A DNA stretch of 40,713 bases from Bacteroidota bacterium (GCA_947485745.1 CANKQY010000013.1:1-40713), one strand, 5' to 3'; positions 8,823 through 16,487 are shown, counted from the first letter of the stretch. Notes: generated from the sequence alone by a model not told the origin. Numbers and translations are program-made.

Positions 8823-9320
8823 CTACTTTTCTACAGAAAAATTTAATTGCGGCGCCATCCAAAACGAGTGAATAGAGATAAAATTATTTTCAGCAAACTG
8901 ACCCAATGTTTGAACAAGTGAATTTAAAACCAGACTATCTTCATCTACCTCTCCTTTATCTATAGCTTGCTGCAAATCATTTTTATTAAATGTTAATAGG
9001 CTTTCTCCAGATTTAACTAAAGCAAGGAAGCGATTGAAAAAATTAATCTGGTAAGCTTCGCCTAAATCTTTCATTACCTTAACAGATTTGTCTATTCCGC
9101 AACCGCTAATTCCATGGAAAGCCTCGTTTACAGCAATTAAAACGACTTGATTCCAAAGTATGCTAGTTCCTGCTTGCAATTGAACATCATGTGCAGTCCA
9201 GCTTTGCGTAAAGGCATCCAACTTCATTTGAATTTCACTAACTTCTGATTCAGTTAATGTTCTATCAGCAGTATAAATCCACACACGAGAATTAGCAGGT
9301 AATTTTGAAAGATTATCCAT
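8823..9320 (-). CDS. Conserved Bacteroidota protein (often misnamed ABC transporter ATPase)
   Basis: A 165-residue soluble protein without signal peptide or membrane segment. Its pattern RVWIYTADRTLTESEV, QSWTAHDVQL, VVLIAVNE and SGCGIDKSVKVMKDLG matches, from memory, a small family conserved across Bacteroidota that automatic pipelines label ABC transporter ATPase. No Walker A, Walker B or ABC signature is present, so that name is unsupported and the function is unknown. The SGC-x-ID segment with its cysteine is the most conserved part I recall. ATG 9318-9320 is chosen over an upstream TTG (9350) because family members begin shortly before the RVWIY segment. It lies directly upstream of ftsH on the same strand. 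Confidence 0.82.
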   Translation of the reverse strand: MDNLSKLPANSRVWIYTADRTLTESEVSEIQMKLDAFTQSWTAHDVQLQAGTSILWNQVVLIAVNEAFHGISGCGIDKSVKVMKDLGEAYQINFFNRFLALVKSGESLLTFNKNDLQQAIDKGEVDEDSLVLNSLVQTLGQFAENNFISIHSFWMAPQLNFSVEK

Positions 9321-9362
9321 TTTATTTAAATAGTAAAGCGAAAATACCAAAAATTAAGCCAT

Positions 9363-9375
9363 TGACAGATTGTCA
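9363..9375. promoter_or_regulatory. Small dyad TGACA-N3-TGTCA
   Basis: A 5-bp perfect dyad with a 3-base spacer lies just before the -33 element of the promoter for the gene at 9478. It could be an operator half-site pair, but it is short enough to be chance. Confidence 0.2.
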
Positions 9376-9376
9376 G

Positions 9377-9406
9377 TTGAAATTAATGAAAATATTTTTA
9401 CTTTCG
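9377..9406 (+). promoter_or_regulatory. Predicted promoter for the secreted protein at 9478
   Basis: TTG at 9377-9379, exactly 19 bases, then TACTTTCG at 9399-9406. This is a seven-of-eight fit to the Bacteroidota -7 element TAnnTTTG with the preferred spacing, and implies a 5' leader of roughly 65 bases. Confidence 0.5.
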
Positions 9407-9477
9407 TATATGTAGAAAGGTTATAAATTCATCTTCTAGATAGTTTTGCCTTGGTTCCATAACATTTTATTACATAC

Positions 9478-10053
9478 ATGAAAAAAATATTTACAATCAT
9501 TACTATCGGAATTTTAGCTTTTGCTGCAAAAGCGCAAAATAATTTAGAAGTACATGTCGGAATTGGCACCTCTTCCCATCAAGAAAACATGGTAAAAACA
9601 GCCAATCACACCTTATACAATGCAGTAATGCCACGTTCCGAAAATTTGGGACAAACTTATATCACCTCTGGCCCAATCCGCTTGGGTATAAGAAGTCATG
9701 AAAATAAACATTTCATCTTAGGTGCAGAATTTAATTATTCAAATATTGAAGTCATTAATAAAATTGGCAGCGATGTAATAAGAGTAAACTTTGTAAATTA
9801 TACCTTAATGGCATCTACACAATACAAATATATTGACAAGCCAAAGTTTATTCTTTACAGTGGTTTAGATTTTGGTGTTAGTTATGCAACTGCCAAAAAT
9901 CAAGATACCAAAGTGAAAGCAAATGACTTAGCAGCAGCTTACCAAGCTAACTTAATGGGATTTCGTTATGGCTCACAATTAGGATTTTTTGGCGAATTGG
10001 GTTTTGGGTACAATGGCTTTTTGAGCGGTGGTTTGTTCTACCGTTTAGATTAA
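9478..10053 (+). CDS. Secreted outer-membrane beta-barrel-like protein
   Basis: A 191-residue protein with a clear signal peptide (MKKIFTIITIGILAFAAKAQ, cleavage expected after AKA), so it reaches the periplasm or outer membrane. The mature part alternates polar and hydrophobic residues in short strands rich in Gly, Tyr and Phe (FILYSGLDFGVSYA, GFFGELGFGYNGFLSGGLFY). It ends in a strand finishing YRLD after a conserved-looking GLFYR, as in small Bacteroidota outer-membrane barrels of the PorT or OmpW-like type. No specific family is claimed. A promoter lies upstream and a terminator-like hairpin follows at 10088, so it is probably transcribed alone. Confidence 0.75.
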   Translation: MKKIFTIITIGILAFAAKAQNNLEVHVGIGTSSHQENMVKTANHTLYNAVMPRSENLGQTYITSGPIRLGIRSHENKHFILGAEFNYSNIEVINKIGSDVIRVNFVNYTLMASTQYKYIDKPKFILYSGLDFGVSYATAKNQDTKVKANDLAAAYQANLMGFRYGSQLGFFGELGFGYNGFLSGGLFYRLD

Positions 10054-10087
10054 TAGCATAGTTTAGGCTTAAATTATTATTTTCGAG

Positions 10088-10112
10088 GCCCTGTTGATAG
10101 CAGGGCTTTTTT
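10088..10112 (+). terminator. Terminator-like hairpin touching the next start codon
   Basis: GCCCTG (10088-10093), seven-base loop, CAGGGC (10101-10106), then six T (10107-10112). The ATG of the flavoprotein gene starts at 10113 with no gap. It probably ends the 9478 transcript, and may also act as a leader hairpin if the next gene is read through. Confidence 0.6.
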
Positions 10113-11375
10113 ATGACCAATACGCAAAATTCAATAGTAATTATAGGTGCAGGCCCGGCAGGCTGCGCCACTTCCCTGTTTTTAAGCAAGGCCAAAATTC
10201 ATCATACCATTATAGATAAAGCTATTTTTCCGCGCGATAAAGTTTGTGGTGATGCTTTAAGCGGAAAAGTAGTATATGTTTTTAAACAGTTAGACGAGCA
10301 AATATTACAACACTTTGCCACCCAAAATGAGCAATTCATGCCAAGTTGGGGTGTAAAATTTGTGGCTCCAAATGGCAAAGCAATAGATATTCCTTTTAAA
10401 AGCGATATGAGCAAGGAAGCCCATGCACCCGGATTTATTAGCAAAAGGATGGATTTCGATCATGAGTTATTTAAACTACTAGATAGAAATTATGCCAATG
10501 TTCTGGAAGGAACCCTTTTAACTGAAATAAAGCCTCATGCAACAGGTATTGACATTGTTTGCGAACAAGACTATTTAGGTAAAAAGGAAACCCTACAATT
10601 CAATAACATACAAATGTTGGTTGGCGCAGAAGGCGATAGGTCTATTGTTGGCAAGCAATTGGGTAAAACAAGAAAGGAAAATCTTCATTATTGTGCAGGC
10701 ATAAGGGCCTATTATGAAGGAGTTACCGATTTACACACCCAAAACTACATTGAACTCCATTTTTTAGAAGAATTGCTGCCAGGCTATTTTTGGATTTTTC
10801 CCCTTCCGGGTGGCAAAGCAAATGTAGGCGCGGGTATGTTGAGTGAGACGGTAAGCAAGAAAAAGGTAAACCTCAAAGCAGATATGTTAAGGGCAATTGC
10901 CAATAACCCAAAAATTAAACACCGTTTTGCCAATGCAAAATTAGAAGGTAAAATTGAAGGATGGGGATTGCCTTTAGGTTCAAAAAAACGCTCCCTTAGT
11001 GGCGATAATTATTTACTCACTGGTGATGCGGGTAGCCTAATTGACCCATTTACTGGTGAAGGAATTGGCAACGCCATGTATAGTGGCATGCTCGCCGCAG
11101 CACATATCCAAAAATGCCTGTCAGAAAGTAAATTCGGGTCAAATTTTAACCTAGCTTACGATGATGCATTTTATAGCCGCCAATGGGACGAATTAAAATT
11201 GAGCCATACCATGCAAAAACTCTGTAAATACCCGTGGTTGTTTAATTATGTGGTAAACAAAGCACACAAAAATAAAACCCTAAGAGATACCATTAGCTGC
11301 ATGTTTGAGGATTTAGACATGCGCGCCAAATTACGCAGCCCTGGCTTTTACTTAAAGCTTTTATTGAATGATTAA
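10113..11375 (+). CDS. FAD-dependent oxidoreductase, geranylgeranyl reductase family
   Basis: A 420-residue flavoprotein of the geranylgeranyl-reductase/PHBH-like group, which saturates isoprenoid chains or oxidises other substrates with FAD. The Rossmann motif IIGAGPAGCATSLFL lies at about residues 10-24. It is followed by FPRDKVCGDALSG, the conserved cysteine and Gly-Asp of this family, and later by LLTGDAGSLIDPFTGEGIGNAM, which binds the FAD diphosphate and ribityl chain. The substrate cannot be told. The start ATG directly follows the T-run of a hairpin and has no ribosome-binding sequence. The next in-frame start candidates fall inside or after the FAD motif, so 10113 is retained. A bidirectional terminator closes the unit. 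Confidence 0.88.
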   Translation: MTNTQNSIVIIGAGPAGCATSLFLSKAKIHHTIIDKAIFPRDKVCGDALSGKVVYVFKQLDEQILQHFATQNEQFMPSWGVKFVAPNGKAIDIPFKSDMSKEAHAPGFISKRMDFDHELFKLLDRNYANVLEGTLLTEIKPHATGIDIVCEQDYLGKKETLQFNNIQMLVGAEGDRSIVGKQLGKTRKENLHYCAGIRAYYEGVTDLHTQNYIELHFLEELLPGYFWIFPLPGGKANVGAGMLSETVSKKKVNLKADMLRAIANNPKIKHRFANAKLEGKIEGWGLPLGSKKRSLSGDNYLLTGDAGSLIDPFTGEGIGNAMYSGMLAAAHIQKCLSESKFGSNFNLAYDDAFYSRQWDELKLSHTMQKLCKYPWLFNYVVNKAHKNKTLRDTISCMFEDLDMRAKLRSPGFYLKLLLND

Positions 11376-11394
11376 CCCAATATTTAAAACCCAT

Positions 11395-11432
11395 AAAAAA
11401 GGCGATTACTAAAAACAGTAATCGCCTTTTTT
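11395..11432. terminator. Bidirectional rho-independent terminator
   Basis: Perfect 16-bp inverted repeat (arms 11395-11410 and 11417-11432) with A-run before and T-run after the GC-rich core GGCGATTACT. It lies between converging genes (flavoprotein on plus, TPR lipoprotein on minus) and should serve both. Confidence 0.92.
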
Positions 11433-11447
11433 ATTAAAACTTAGCAC

Positions 11448-12134
11448 TTAGCGTTGTTGCTGTTTAGCACCTTGCATCAAACGCATGTAATTTTGTTGAG
11501 CAGTAATAAAATCTGGATACTCTTTTAAGGCCAATTCAAAGTTCTTTTTGGCTCCCAATAAATTATTATTTTGCGCAGCTAAGTATGCTTTAACATTGTA
11601 TACTGCAGCCCTAATTGGCACTTTTTGCTTTTCAGTTTCCGAAATCATAAAATCTACACTGTCTCTGCTAGTAGCCATTTTTTCTTCCAAAGTGGCAATA
11701 GAAGATTCCGCACCACCCATATCTCCGGCAGTTAATTGAATGGTGGCAATTTGGTACAAATAAGAAATCTTACCTGTTGAAGCATAAAGCTTATTATAAA
11801 AATCTAATAACTCCTTTCCTTTGCCAGATTCTTGCAAACAAAGCGCTTTTATCTGTAACAATTTTTCTTCTGTTGGGTGAGTTTTCAAAGCAATATCTGT
11901 GTAATATTCTGTTGCACCATAATTGCTTACTGCCGCATATAATTCTGGCAATGAATCTAAATATTGAGTTTGAGTACTGTCCTTTTGCAATAAGCATTGC
12001 ACAGCAAAGATGGCGGTGTGGTAATCTTTTACCTCCAAGCTGTGTTTGTAAAGCTGTTCGTAATTTACATTGCTGTTATTGTTACTGCAAGAGATGGTAA
12101 AAATTACGGCAAAGCCGATAAGAAGTCTGTTCAT
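11448..12134 (-). CDS. TPR-containing lipoprotein
   Basis: A 228-residue lipoprotein. The N-terminus MNRLLIGFAVIFTISC is a type II signal peptide with lipobox ISC and lipidation expected at Cys16. The rest is helical with tetratricopeptide-like repeats, for example YEQLYKHSLEVKDYHTAIFA, and near the end AAVYNVKAYLAAQNNNLLGAKKNFELALKEYPD, whose A-x3-Y spacing suits TPR helices. TPR proteins mediate protein contacts and no partner is evident. It is the second gene of an operon: its ATG overlaps the TGA of the upstream epimerase gene by four bases (ATGA). The shared terminator at 11395 ends the transcript. Confidence 0.82.
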   Translation of the reverse strand: MNRLLIGFAVIFTISCSNNNSNVNYEQLYKHSLEVKDYHTAIFAVQCLLQKDSTQTQYLDSLPELYAAVSNYGATEYYTDIALKTHPTEEKLLQIKALCLQESGKGKELLDFYNKLYASTGKISYLYQIATIQLTAGDMGGAESSIATLEEKMATSRDSVDFMISETEKQKVPIRAAVYNVKAYLAAQNNNLLGAKKNFELALKEYPDFITAQQNYMRLMQGAKQQQR

Positions 12135-13162
12135 AATAAATTATTTTTTGTTGTTGTTAAATACGCTTCACAGCAATCTTTTACTGTGGTTTCAATGGGT
12201 GTAAAAGTAAATGATAATTCGGTAATTATTTTATTTGAGTTATAGTAAGATTCATTAATAGCCGCTCTCGCTGTTTCTTTGGTAATGGCAATGCCCTTTT
12301 TATAAAACAAGCGAACCACCTTCATTACGCGCCAAGAAAGGGCTGCCAAAAATGGCGTTACTAATATGGAAGGACGTTTTTTGTTAAAACTATCTGCAAT
12401 CATAAAAAAAAGATCTCGAATGCGAAGGTTTGAACCAACCATTACAAAACGCTGGTTGCGAATATTGCTTTGAACCAATAAAATCATGGCACGAGCCACA
12501 TCTTTTACATCTACATAGCCATTTACACCCATAGAATAAAGTGGCATGCCTTTGTAAATACTGTTTATCAAAGAATTAGAACCCTTCTTAAAATCGCCAA
12601 CGCCAATTATTACACCTGGGTTAACAATAATAACATCCAAACCCTCCTCCGAGCCTCGCCATACCTCTAATTCGGCCTTGTACTTGCTAATGGCATAATT
12701 ACTGTTGAGCGCACTGGTTTCCCATTTGCTATTTTCATTCATGGTGCTGCCACTTTTGGTTCTGCCCAAAGATGCTATTGAGCTCACATAACACAGGTTT
12801 TTTACGCTATTTAATAAGCACAAATTAACCACATTGGCCGTACCCACCGCGTTCACTTCCATCAATAAATCTCTATCGGCTGCTTCAAATGAAACCAAAG
12901 CCGCGCAATGGTAAACCCATTCTACCCCAATCATAGCTGCTGCCAAGGTGTCCAATTCTAATACATCGGTTTGAACCCAAACCAAGTTTTCAGCAAGCTT
13001 CAATTGCTGAGCAGGTTCTGGAAAATAATGTTGAAACACAAAGTTGAACTCCTTGGTATCAGACGTATTTCGCTTACAAGCTCGCACAATTTGCCCATCT
13101 GCCAAAAGCCTGCAAACCAAATGTGAGCCTAAAAAACCAGTTGCGCCAGTTACGAGTACCAA
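12131..13162 (-). CDS. NAD-dependent epimerase/dehydratase (extended SDR)
   Basis: Extended short-chain dehydrogenase of the dihydroflavonol-reductase/epimerase type, 343 residues. The Rossmann motif VTGATGFLGSHL is at residues 4-15. An NNAG-like region (YHCAALVSF), the catalytic serines (VSSIASLG) and YAISK with Tyr and Lys three apart follow, and then IIVNPGVIIGVGD. The substrate is probably a nucleotide sugar or a small aldehyde/ketone and cannot be specified. The only plausible start is TTG (13160-13162), since a stop lies upstream in frame and no ATG precedes the Rossmann motif. It overlaps the TPR lipoprotein by four bases. It is divergent from the arginase-like gene, 65 bases away. Confidence 0.88.
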   Translation of the reverse strand: MVLVTGATGFLGSHLVCRLLADGQIVRACKRNTSDTKEFNFVFQHYFPEPAQQLKLAENLVWVQTDVLELDTLAAAMIGVEWVYHCAALVSFEAADRDLLMEVNAVGTANVVNLCLLNSVKNLCYVSSIASLGRTKSGSTMNENSKWETSALNSNYAISKYKAELEVWRGSEEGLDVIIVNPGVIIGVGDFKKGSNSLINSIYKGMPLYSMGVNGYVDVKDVARAMILLVQSNIRNQRFVMVGSNLRIRDLFFMIADSFNKKRPSILVTPFLAALSWRVMKVVRLFYKKGIAITKETARAAINESYYNSNKIITELSFTFTPIETTVKDCCEAYLTTTKNNLL

Positions 13163-13227
13163 GTGTGGAAATGTGTATTAGTTGGCCCGCTAAATTAAGC
13201 AGATTTATTTGATATTTACCAAAACAC

Positions 13228-14388
13228 ATGATCAACGATTACATACACCCACTTTCTGCTAATCAAATTAGGTTGTACGACCAAGGAAATAGCAGCAAAA
13301 CCCTTTTCCATTCTACTCATTTCAATGATGGAAAACTACCTGATATTACTGGCTTCGACATGGTAATTTTAGGGGTAAAAGAAGATAGGTTCAGACCAGA
13401 ATTTGAAGGCTGTGCTTTGGCGCCTGATGAGGTACGCAAAGAATTATATAGCCTAGTAAAACCCCGCACCGATATTCGTATTTTAGATTTAGGAAACATT
13501 GAAGCCGGAAATGGGGTAAATGACAGTCATTTTGCACTCCGTCAAACATTGGCAGAACTCAACAGAGCCAAAATCCTTTCTATTGTTATTGGTGGCAGCC
13601 AAGATTTAATTGCAGCTCAATATGCCAGTTTTCAAGGTATTACACCCAATATGCAATTAGTTTTGGTAGATGCCAAAATGGAAATGCAAACTTTTGATGA
13701 GCCTGCAAAAAATAATTACCTACCACGCATTATTGCTCATGAGCCAGAGTTTTTATTCAATATAACGCAGGCAGCTTATCAAGGACACTTTGTTGAGCCA
13801 GAAACTTATGATGCCTTTGAACGCATGAATTTCGACATGTTGAGGTTAGGAAGTTTGCGCGGAAACATGCAAGAAATAGAGCCATATTGCCGCAATGCAA
13901 ATATGTTGGCCATGAGCATGCAAGCCATAAAAGCATCAAACTCACCTGGCCAACTTAAACCCTCACCAAATGGCATTAGTGGCGAAGAAGCTTGTCAAAT
14001 CAGCCGATATGCCGGCTTAAGCAATGATTTAATGAGCGTGGGATTCTACGATTTAAATCCTACACAAGATAAAAACAATGTTACGAGCGGCTTAATGGCA
14101 CAAATGATTTGGTATTTTATTGAAGGCTATACCAATAGGAGAAACGATTACCCAATTGCCGAAAGCAAAGACTACCTTATTTACCACACCACCAACAAAA
14201 ACATGAACCATGAGCTCACCTTTTATAAAAGCGTGCTCAGCGATCGTTGGTGGATGGAAGTTCCATACCCACACGAGCGCAGCAAACACGAAGGCAAATT
14301 CATTGTTCCATGCAGCTACAAAGATTACCAAACAGCCCAAAACGACGAAATTCCAGATAGGTGGATGAAGACATTTCAGAAGTTGTAA
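13228..14388 (+). CDS. Arginase/formimidoylglutamase-fold protein without metal ligands
   Basis: A 386-residue protein of the ureohydrolase (arginase/agmatinase/HutG) fold. The core pattern is recognisable: VILGVKEDRFRPEFEG (substrate loop), SIVIGGSQDLIAAQY, LVLVDAKMEM, and MLAMSMQAIKASNSPG. In active enzymes these positions read GGDH, DAHxD and DxD, supplying the two-manganese site. Here they are GGSQ (122-125), DAKME (148-152) and SMQ, so nearly all ligands are lost while the scaffold remains. The protein is therefore probably not a hydrolase. Arginase-like genes of this kind recur in Bacteroidota, sometimes near gliding/T9SS loci as I recall, but no such genes adjoin it here. The start is ATG 13228. 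Confidence 0.8.
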   Translation: MINDYIHPLSANQIRLYDQGNSSKTLFHSTHFNDGKLPDITGFDMVILGVKEDRFRPEFEGCALAPDEVRKELYSLVKPRTDIRILDLGNIEAGNGVNDSHFALRQTLAELNRAKILSIVIGGSQDLIAAQYASFQGITPNMQLVLVDAKMEMQTFDEPAKNNYLPRIIAHEPEFLFNITQAAYQGHFVEPETYDAFERMNFDMLRLGSLRGNMQEIEPYCRNANMLAMSMQAIKASNSPGQLKPSPNGISGEEACQISRYAGLSNDLMSVGFYDLNPTQDKNNVTSGLMAQMIWYFIEGYTNRRNDYPIAESKDYLIYHTTNKNMNHELTFYKSVLSDRWWMEVPYPHERSKHEGKFIVPCSYKDYQTAQNDEIPDRWMKTFQKL

Positions 14389-14434
14389 AGTTGTTTAGTA
14401 AACCCAATAGTTTGTAGACATTAATTAACAGTAA

Positions 14435-14731
14435 CTATTCCGTTTCGAATAAATAATTCATCCTTATAGAAAAAGCAATAATTGCTATGATGATTGCCAA
14501 TATAATGGTAATTATAGCCAAGGCAAAAAAAACATAATCTGTAATAAAGCCACCCAAAAGTAAAAACAGCACAACCAATAATCCTAGGGTTGCCAATATT
14601 CCCAAAATCAAAACCATTTGAGTAATAAATCTCGCGTTTCTGCCATCCTTTGGCATTTTTGTGAGTGCCAAATGTGATAGAATCAAAGTAATTGGACCAA
14701 AAGCTAAACCAACAATAATTACAGAAAACAA
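14435..14731 (-). CDS. DUF4190-like membrane protein, C-terminal part (frame-broken)
   Basis: A stretch of 98 residues with three hydrophobic helices. The first two flank SHLALTKMPKDGRNARFITQ, the helix-hinge-helix layout of DUF4190-like proteins. The only start in this piece is TTG 14729-14731, but similarity to the paralogue at 15979-16272 extends upstream of it: FCLLTDLFSVIIVGLAFG here against FCLTALFSSIIVGLAFG there. The matching frame joins the piece at 14737-14958 through a run of nine T on the minus strand (14746-14754). It is therefore most likely the C-terminal half of one gene interrupted by a single-base shift. Function unknown. Confidence 0.55.
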   Translation of the reverse strand: MFSVIIVGLAFGPITLILSHLALTKMPKDGRNARFITQMVLILGILATLGLLVVLFLLLGGFITDYVFFALAIITIILAIIIAIIAFSIRMNYLFETE

Positions 14732-14736
14732 GTCTG

Positions 14737-14958
14737 TTAATAAGCAAAAAAAAAGGTAATCTTTAAAATTCTTTTGGTTCTAAAATCAAGAGGTACTCTT
14801 TTCTCCACTTGCTCTTTGTTAGCTGGATTTTTATTACCCTTTTTAATTAGAATATACATAATCAAATTAAACACCAAAACACCTATTATTTTCGACCAAA
14901 TCCAGCCACTTTGAATCTGCCCAAGCAAGCCTATTACACCATAGCTTTTATGCTGCAA
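14737..14958 (-). CDS. N-terminal part of a frame-broken membrane protein
   Basis: A 73-residue frame with one or two hydrophobic helices (IIGVLVFNLIMYILI), a basic stretch (KKGNKNPANKEQVEKR) and LDFRTKRILKITFFF. It runs into the T9 run where the reading frame breaks. One additional T would continue it into the DUF4190-like piece downstream. It has no ATG: the first start is TTG 14956-14958, and a stop lies just upstream. It begins 30 bases after the stop of the lipoprotein gene at 14988-15890. Low sequence complexity and the absence of a good start make it uncertain that this is a functional gene rather than a decaying one. Confidence 0.4.
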   Translation of the reverse strand: MQHKSYGVIGLLGQIQSGWIWSKIIGVLVFNLIMYILIKKGNKNPANKEQVEKRVPLDFRTKRILKITFFFAY

Positions 14959-14987
14959 CTTAATTCAATCCAATATAAACAAAACTA

Positions 14988-15890
14988 CTAATAGCTTTTT
15001 GGAAGATATTTGCTTGATAAGGCTTTTCCAATGCCTAACAGAACGAGTACAAGTGCTAAAAAGAGTAAAGAATTTATAATTGCTCCTAAAAGCGCTAAAA
15101 ATACTAATAATAGAATCAAAAAAGCCAAACCTAAAGCGCCAACAACAATTGCTAAAATATGTAACTCTGAATCTTTTCTATCTAAGTCATTCCTGTAACC
15201 AACTATTCCAGCTGCAAGCAACATTGGGGCAAAAAATAGGAATATTACAAAGCCCCCAGATAAAAACATAAGAACACTTAATAAAGTTAAAGATAAAAAA
15301 AGAATGCTTAAGGTTCTTCTAGAGCGCAAACCTCTCTCTTCAGCTCCTTCTGTTGTGCTCAGGTACTTTTTCCTTTTTTCAATTAGCGCTTTGTTTTCTA
15401 CTTTATGCCTTTTAATTAAATTAAAAATAATTAGCACCAGACCAAATAGTGCAAAAATAACAGCAATCAAACCTAAATTTGGTATCAATAGAATAGAAAG
15501 AAACAGAATTGCAATGCCCACAAACAAGAACAAGTTGGCATTTTTGGCAACTGGCGCATTCTTAGGAAATTTCTGCTTAAAACTTTTGTATTCCTTTCTA
15601 AACTCGGTAACAATAGAATCTCTTTTATACTGCTTGTTGACAAAATCAAATTGAATTTTAGGTAAGTAAGGCAAAACATTTATGGACCCTTCACTTGCAG
15701 TAATCTCTTCCCTCTCAACTCTCTCTTCTCTTTCTCTTTCTCTTTCTCTTTCTTTATCCTTAGCCTTTACAATTTCCTGCTTATTAATTTTAACCTTGCT
15801 TCTATAGGCATATTGTTGTTGGCATCCTAAGAGGAAAATCCCAAACAAAAGAATCACCAGAAAATTATTTTTTTTTTCAAAACTGAACAA
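14988..15890 (-). CDS. Lipoprotein with multi-helix membrane domain
   Basis: A 300-residue protein. The signal peptide ends in LLGC, with lipidation expected at about Cys23. It is followed by QQQYAYRSKVKI, which matches CQSRYGYLSKVRV in the small lipoprotein at 16570-16806, so the two are paralogues. A charged linker contains a Glu-Arg repeat (about residues 46-62). It is followed by at least three hydrophobic helix pairs separated by basic loops (YRNDLDRKDSE, IKRHKVENKALIEKRKKY), similar in layout to DUF4190-like proteins. The start is TTG 15888-15890, followed by a run of ten A, so the true N-terminus is uncertain. Function unknown; it heads the degenerate cluster that continues to 14435. 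Confidence 0.6.
   Translation of the reverse strand: MFSFEKKNNFLVILLFGIFLLGCQQQYAYRSKVKINKQEIVKAKDKEREREREREERVEREEITASEGSINVLPYLPKIQFDFVNKQYKRDSIVTEFRKEYKSFKQKFPKNAPVAKNANLFLFVGIAILFLSILLIPNLGLIAVIFALFGLVLIIFNLIKRHKVENKALIEKRKKYLSTTEGAEERGLRSRRTLSILFLSLTLLSVLMFLSGGFVIFLFFAPMLLAAGIVGYRNDLDRKDSELHILAIVVGALGLAFLILLLVFLALLGAIINSLLFLALVLVLLGIGKALSSKYLPKSY
15731..15754. repeat. Hexanucleotide simple repeat inside the lipoprotein gene
   Basis: About four tandem copies of TTTCTC on the plus strand (the last imperfect), encoding alternating Glu-Arg on the minus strand. A six-base unit keeps the frame, so copy-number change would alter linker length only. Confidence 0.7.
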
Positions 15891-15978
15891 TTATACCAAA
15901 AAAAATTAATATCGCAAATTTGAAATTTCATTTGTGCCAAAATTAATTCCGCATAAGATATTTTAATAGGTCCTTTAA

Positions 15979-16272
15979 TCAAAAAACCGAATTGCTTGAT
16001 TTAGGATAATTGCCTCTAATAGCAAATGCAATTGGTGTTACAATAATGGCTATTATTAAGGTTATAGCAACTAAACCAACAATTAATGGATCAATAAAAA
16101 CGCCAACGCCCATTAAGAATAATAAGCCAACTACAAATAAGGTTAGTGTGGCTAATATTCCTAAAATCATAACCATTTGAGTAATAAATCTCAAATTTCT
16201 TCCATCATGAGGCATTCTTTTAAGTGCCCTATGAGATAATATCCAAGTTGTTGGACCAAATGCTAAACCCAC
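15979..16272 (-). CDS. DUF4190-like membrane protein, C-terminal part (frame-broken)
   Basis: A stretch of 97 residues, close paralogue of the 14435-14731 piece (GLAFGPTTWILSHRALKRM, DGRNLRFITQMVMILGILATL), with three hydrophobic helices. The only in-frame start is GTG 16270-16272, inside the conserved region. Coding similarity extends upstream to FCLTALFSSIIV, ending at a five-T run (16302-16306 on the plus strand). There the frame of the piece at 16296-16487 ends in a premature stop. One extra T at this run would join the two into a single protein of about 160 residues with two DUF4190-like units. Function unknown. Confidence 0.55.
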   Translation of the reverse strand: MGLAFGPTTWILSHRALKRMPHDGRNLRFITQMVMILGILATLTLFVVGLLFLMGVGVFIDPLIVGLVAITLIIAIIVTPIAFAIRGNYPKSSNSVF

Positions 16273-16295
16273 TATTATCGAAGAAAAAAGGGCGG

Positions 16296-16487
16296 TTAAA
16301 CAAAAATTGCCCTACCTTTTCCCTTTTCACCACTCTTAGAAATCTGTTTGAGGGCAATAATACCGAGTAAAAAATCTACTGGTCCAATAAAAGCAGGTAT
16401 AACAAATGGAAAGGCTAATAAGGAAATGAGCCCCATAATCAATGCCCATTTTGGCGTAATAATTAATGTTTTTATCATTATCCCCAT
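16296..16487 (-). CDS. DUF4190-like membrane protein, N-terminal part (frame-broken)
   Basis: A 63-residue frame beginning at ATG 16485-16487 directly after an in-frame TAA. It contains one DUF4190-like unit: helix WALIMGLISLLAFPFVIPAF, second helix LLGIIALKQI, then the polar hinge SKSGEKGKGRAI. In the family a second helix should follow this hinge, but the frame stops at 16296-16298, three residues beyond. The missing part is in another frame (piece at 15979-16272). Upstream by 82 bases is the small lipoprotein 16570-16806, and together they may be fragments of one ancestral lipoprotein-DUF4190 gene like that at 14988. Confidence 0.5.
   Translation of the reverse strand: MGIMIKTLIITPKWALIMGLISLLAFPFVIPAFIGPVDFLLGIIALKQISKSGEKGKGRAIFV

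Noticed and set aside
14421-14747. 108-residue minus-strand frame overlapping the DUF4190-like piece
   Set aside because: Rich in Tyr, Asn, Phe and Cys with no family pattern. The overlapping frame has the paralogue similarity.
14746-14754. Firm claim of programmed ribosomal frameshifting
   Set aside because: A slippery T-run is present, but I cannot show a stimulatory structure or conservation, and the second site has only five T. Kept only as a hypothesis.
15010-15654. Plus-strand frames opposite the 300-residue lipoprotein gene
   Set aside because: Mirror images of the minus-strand coding sequence, lysine- and serine-rich without motifs or good starts.
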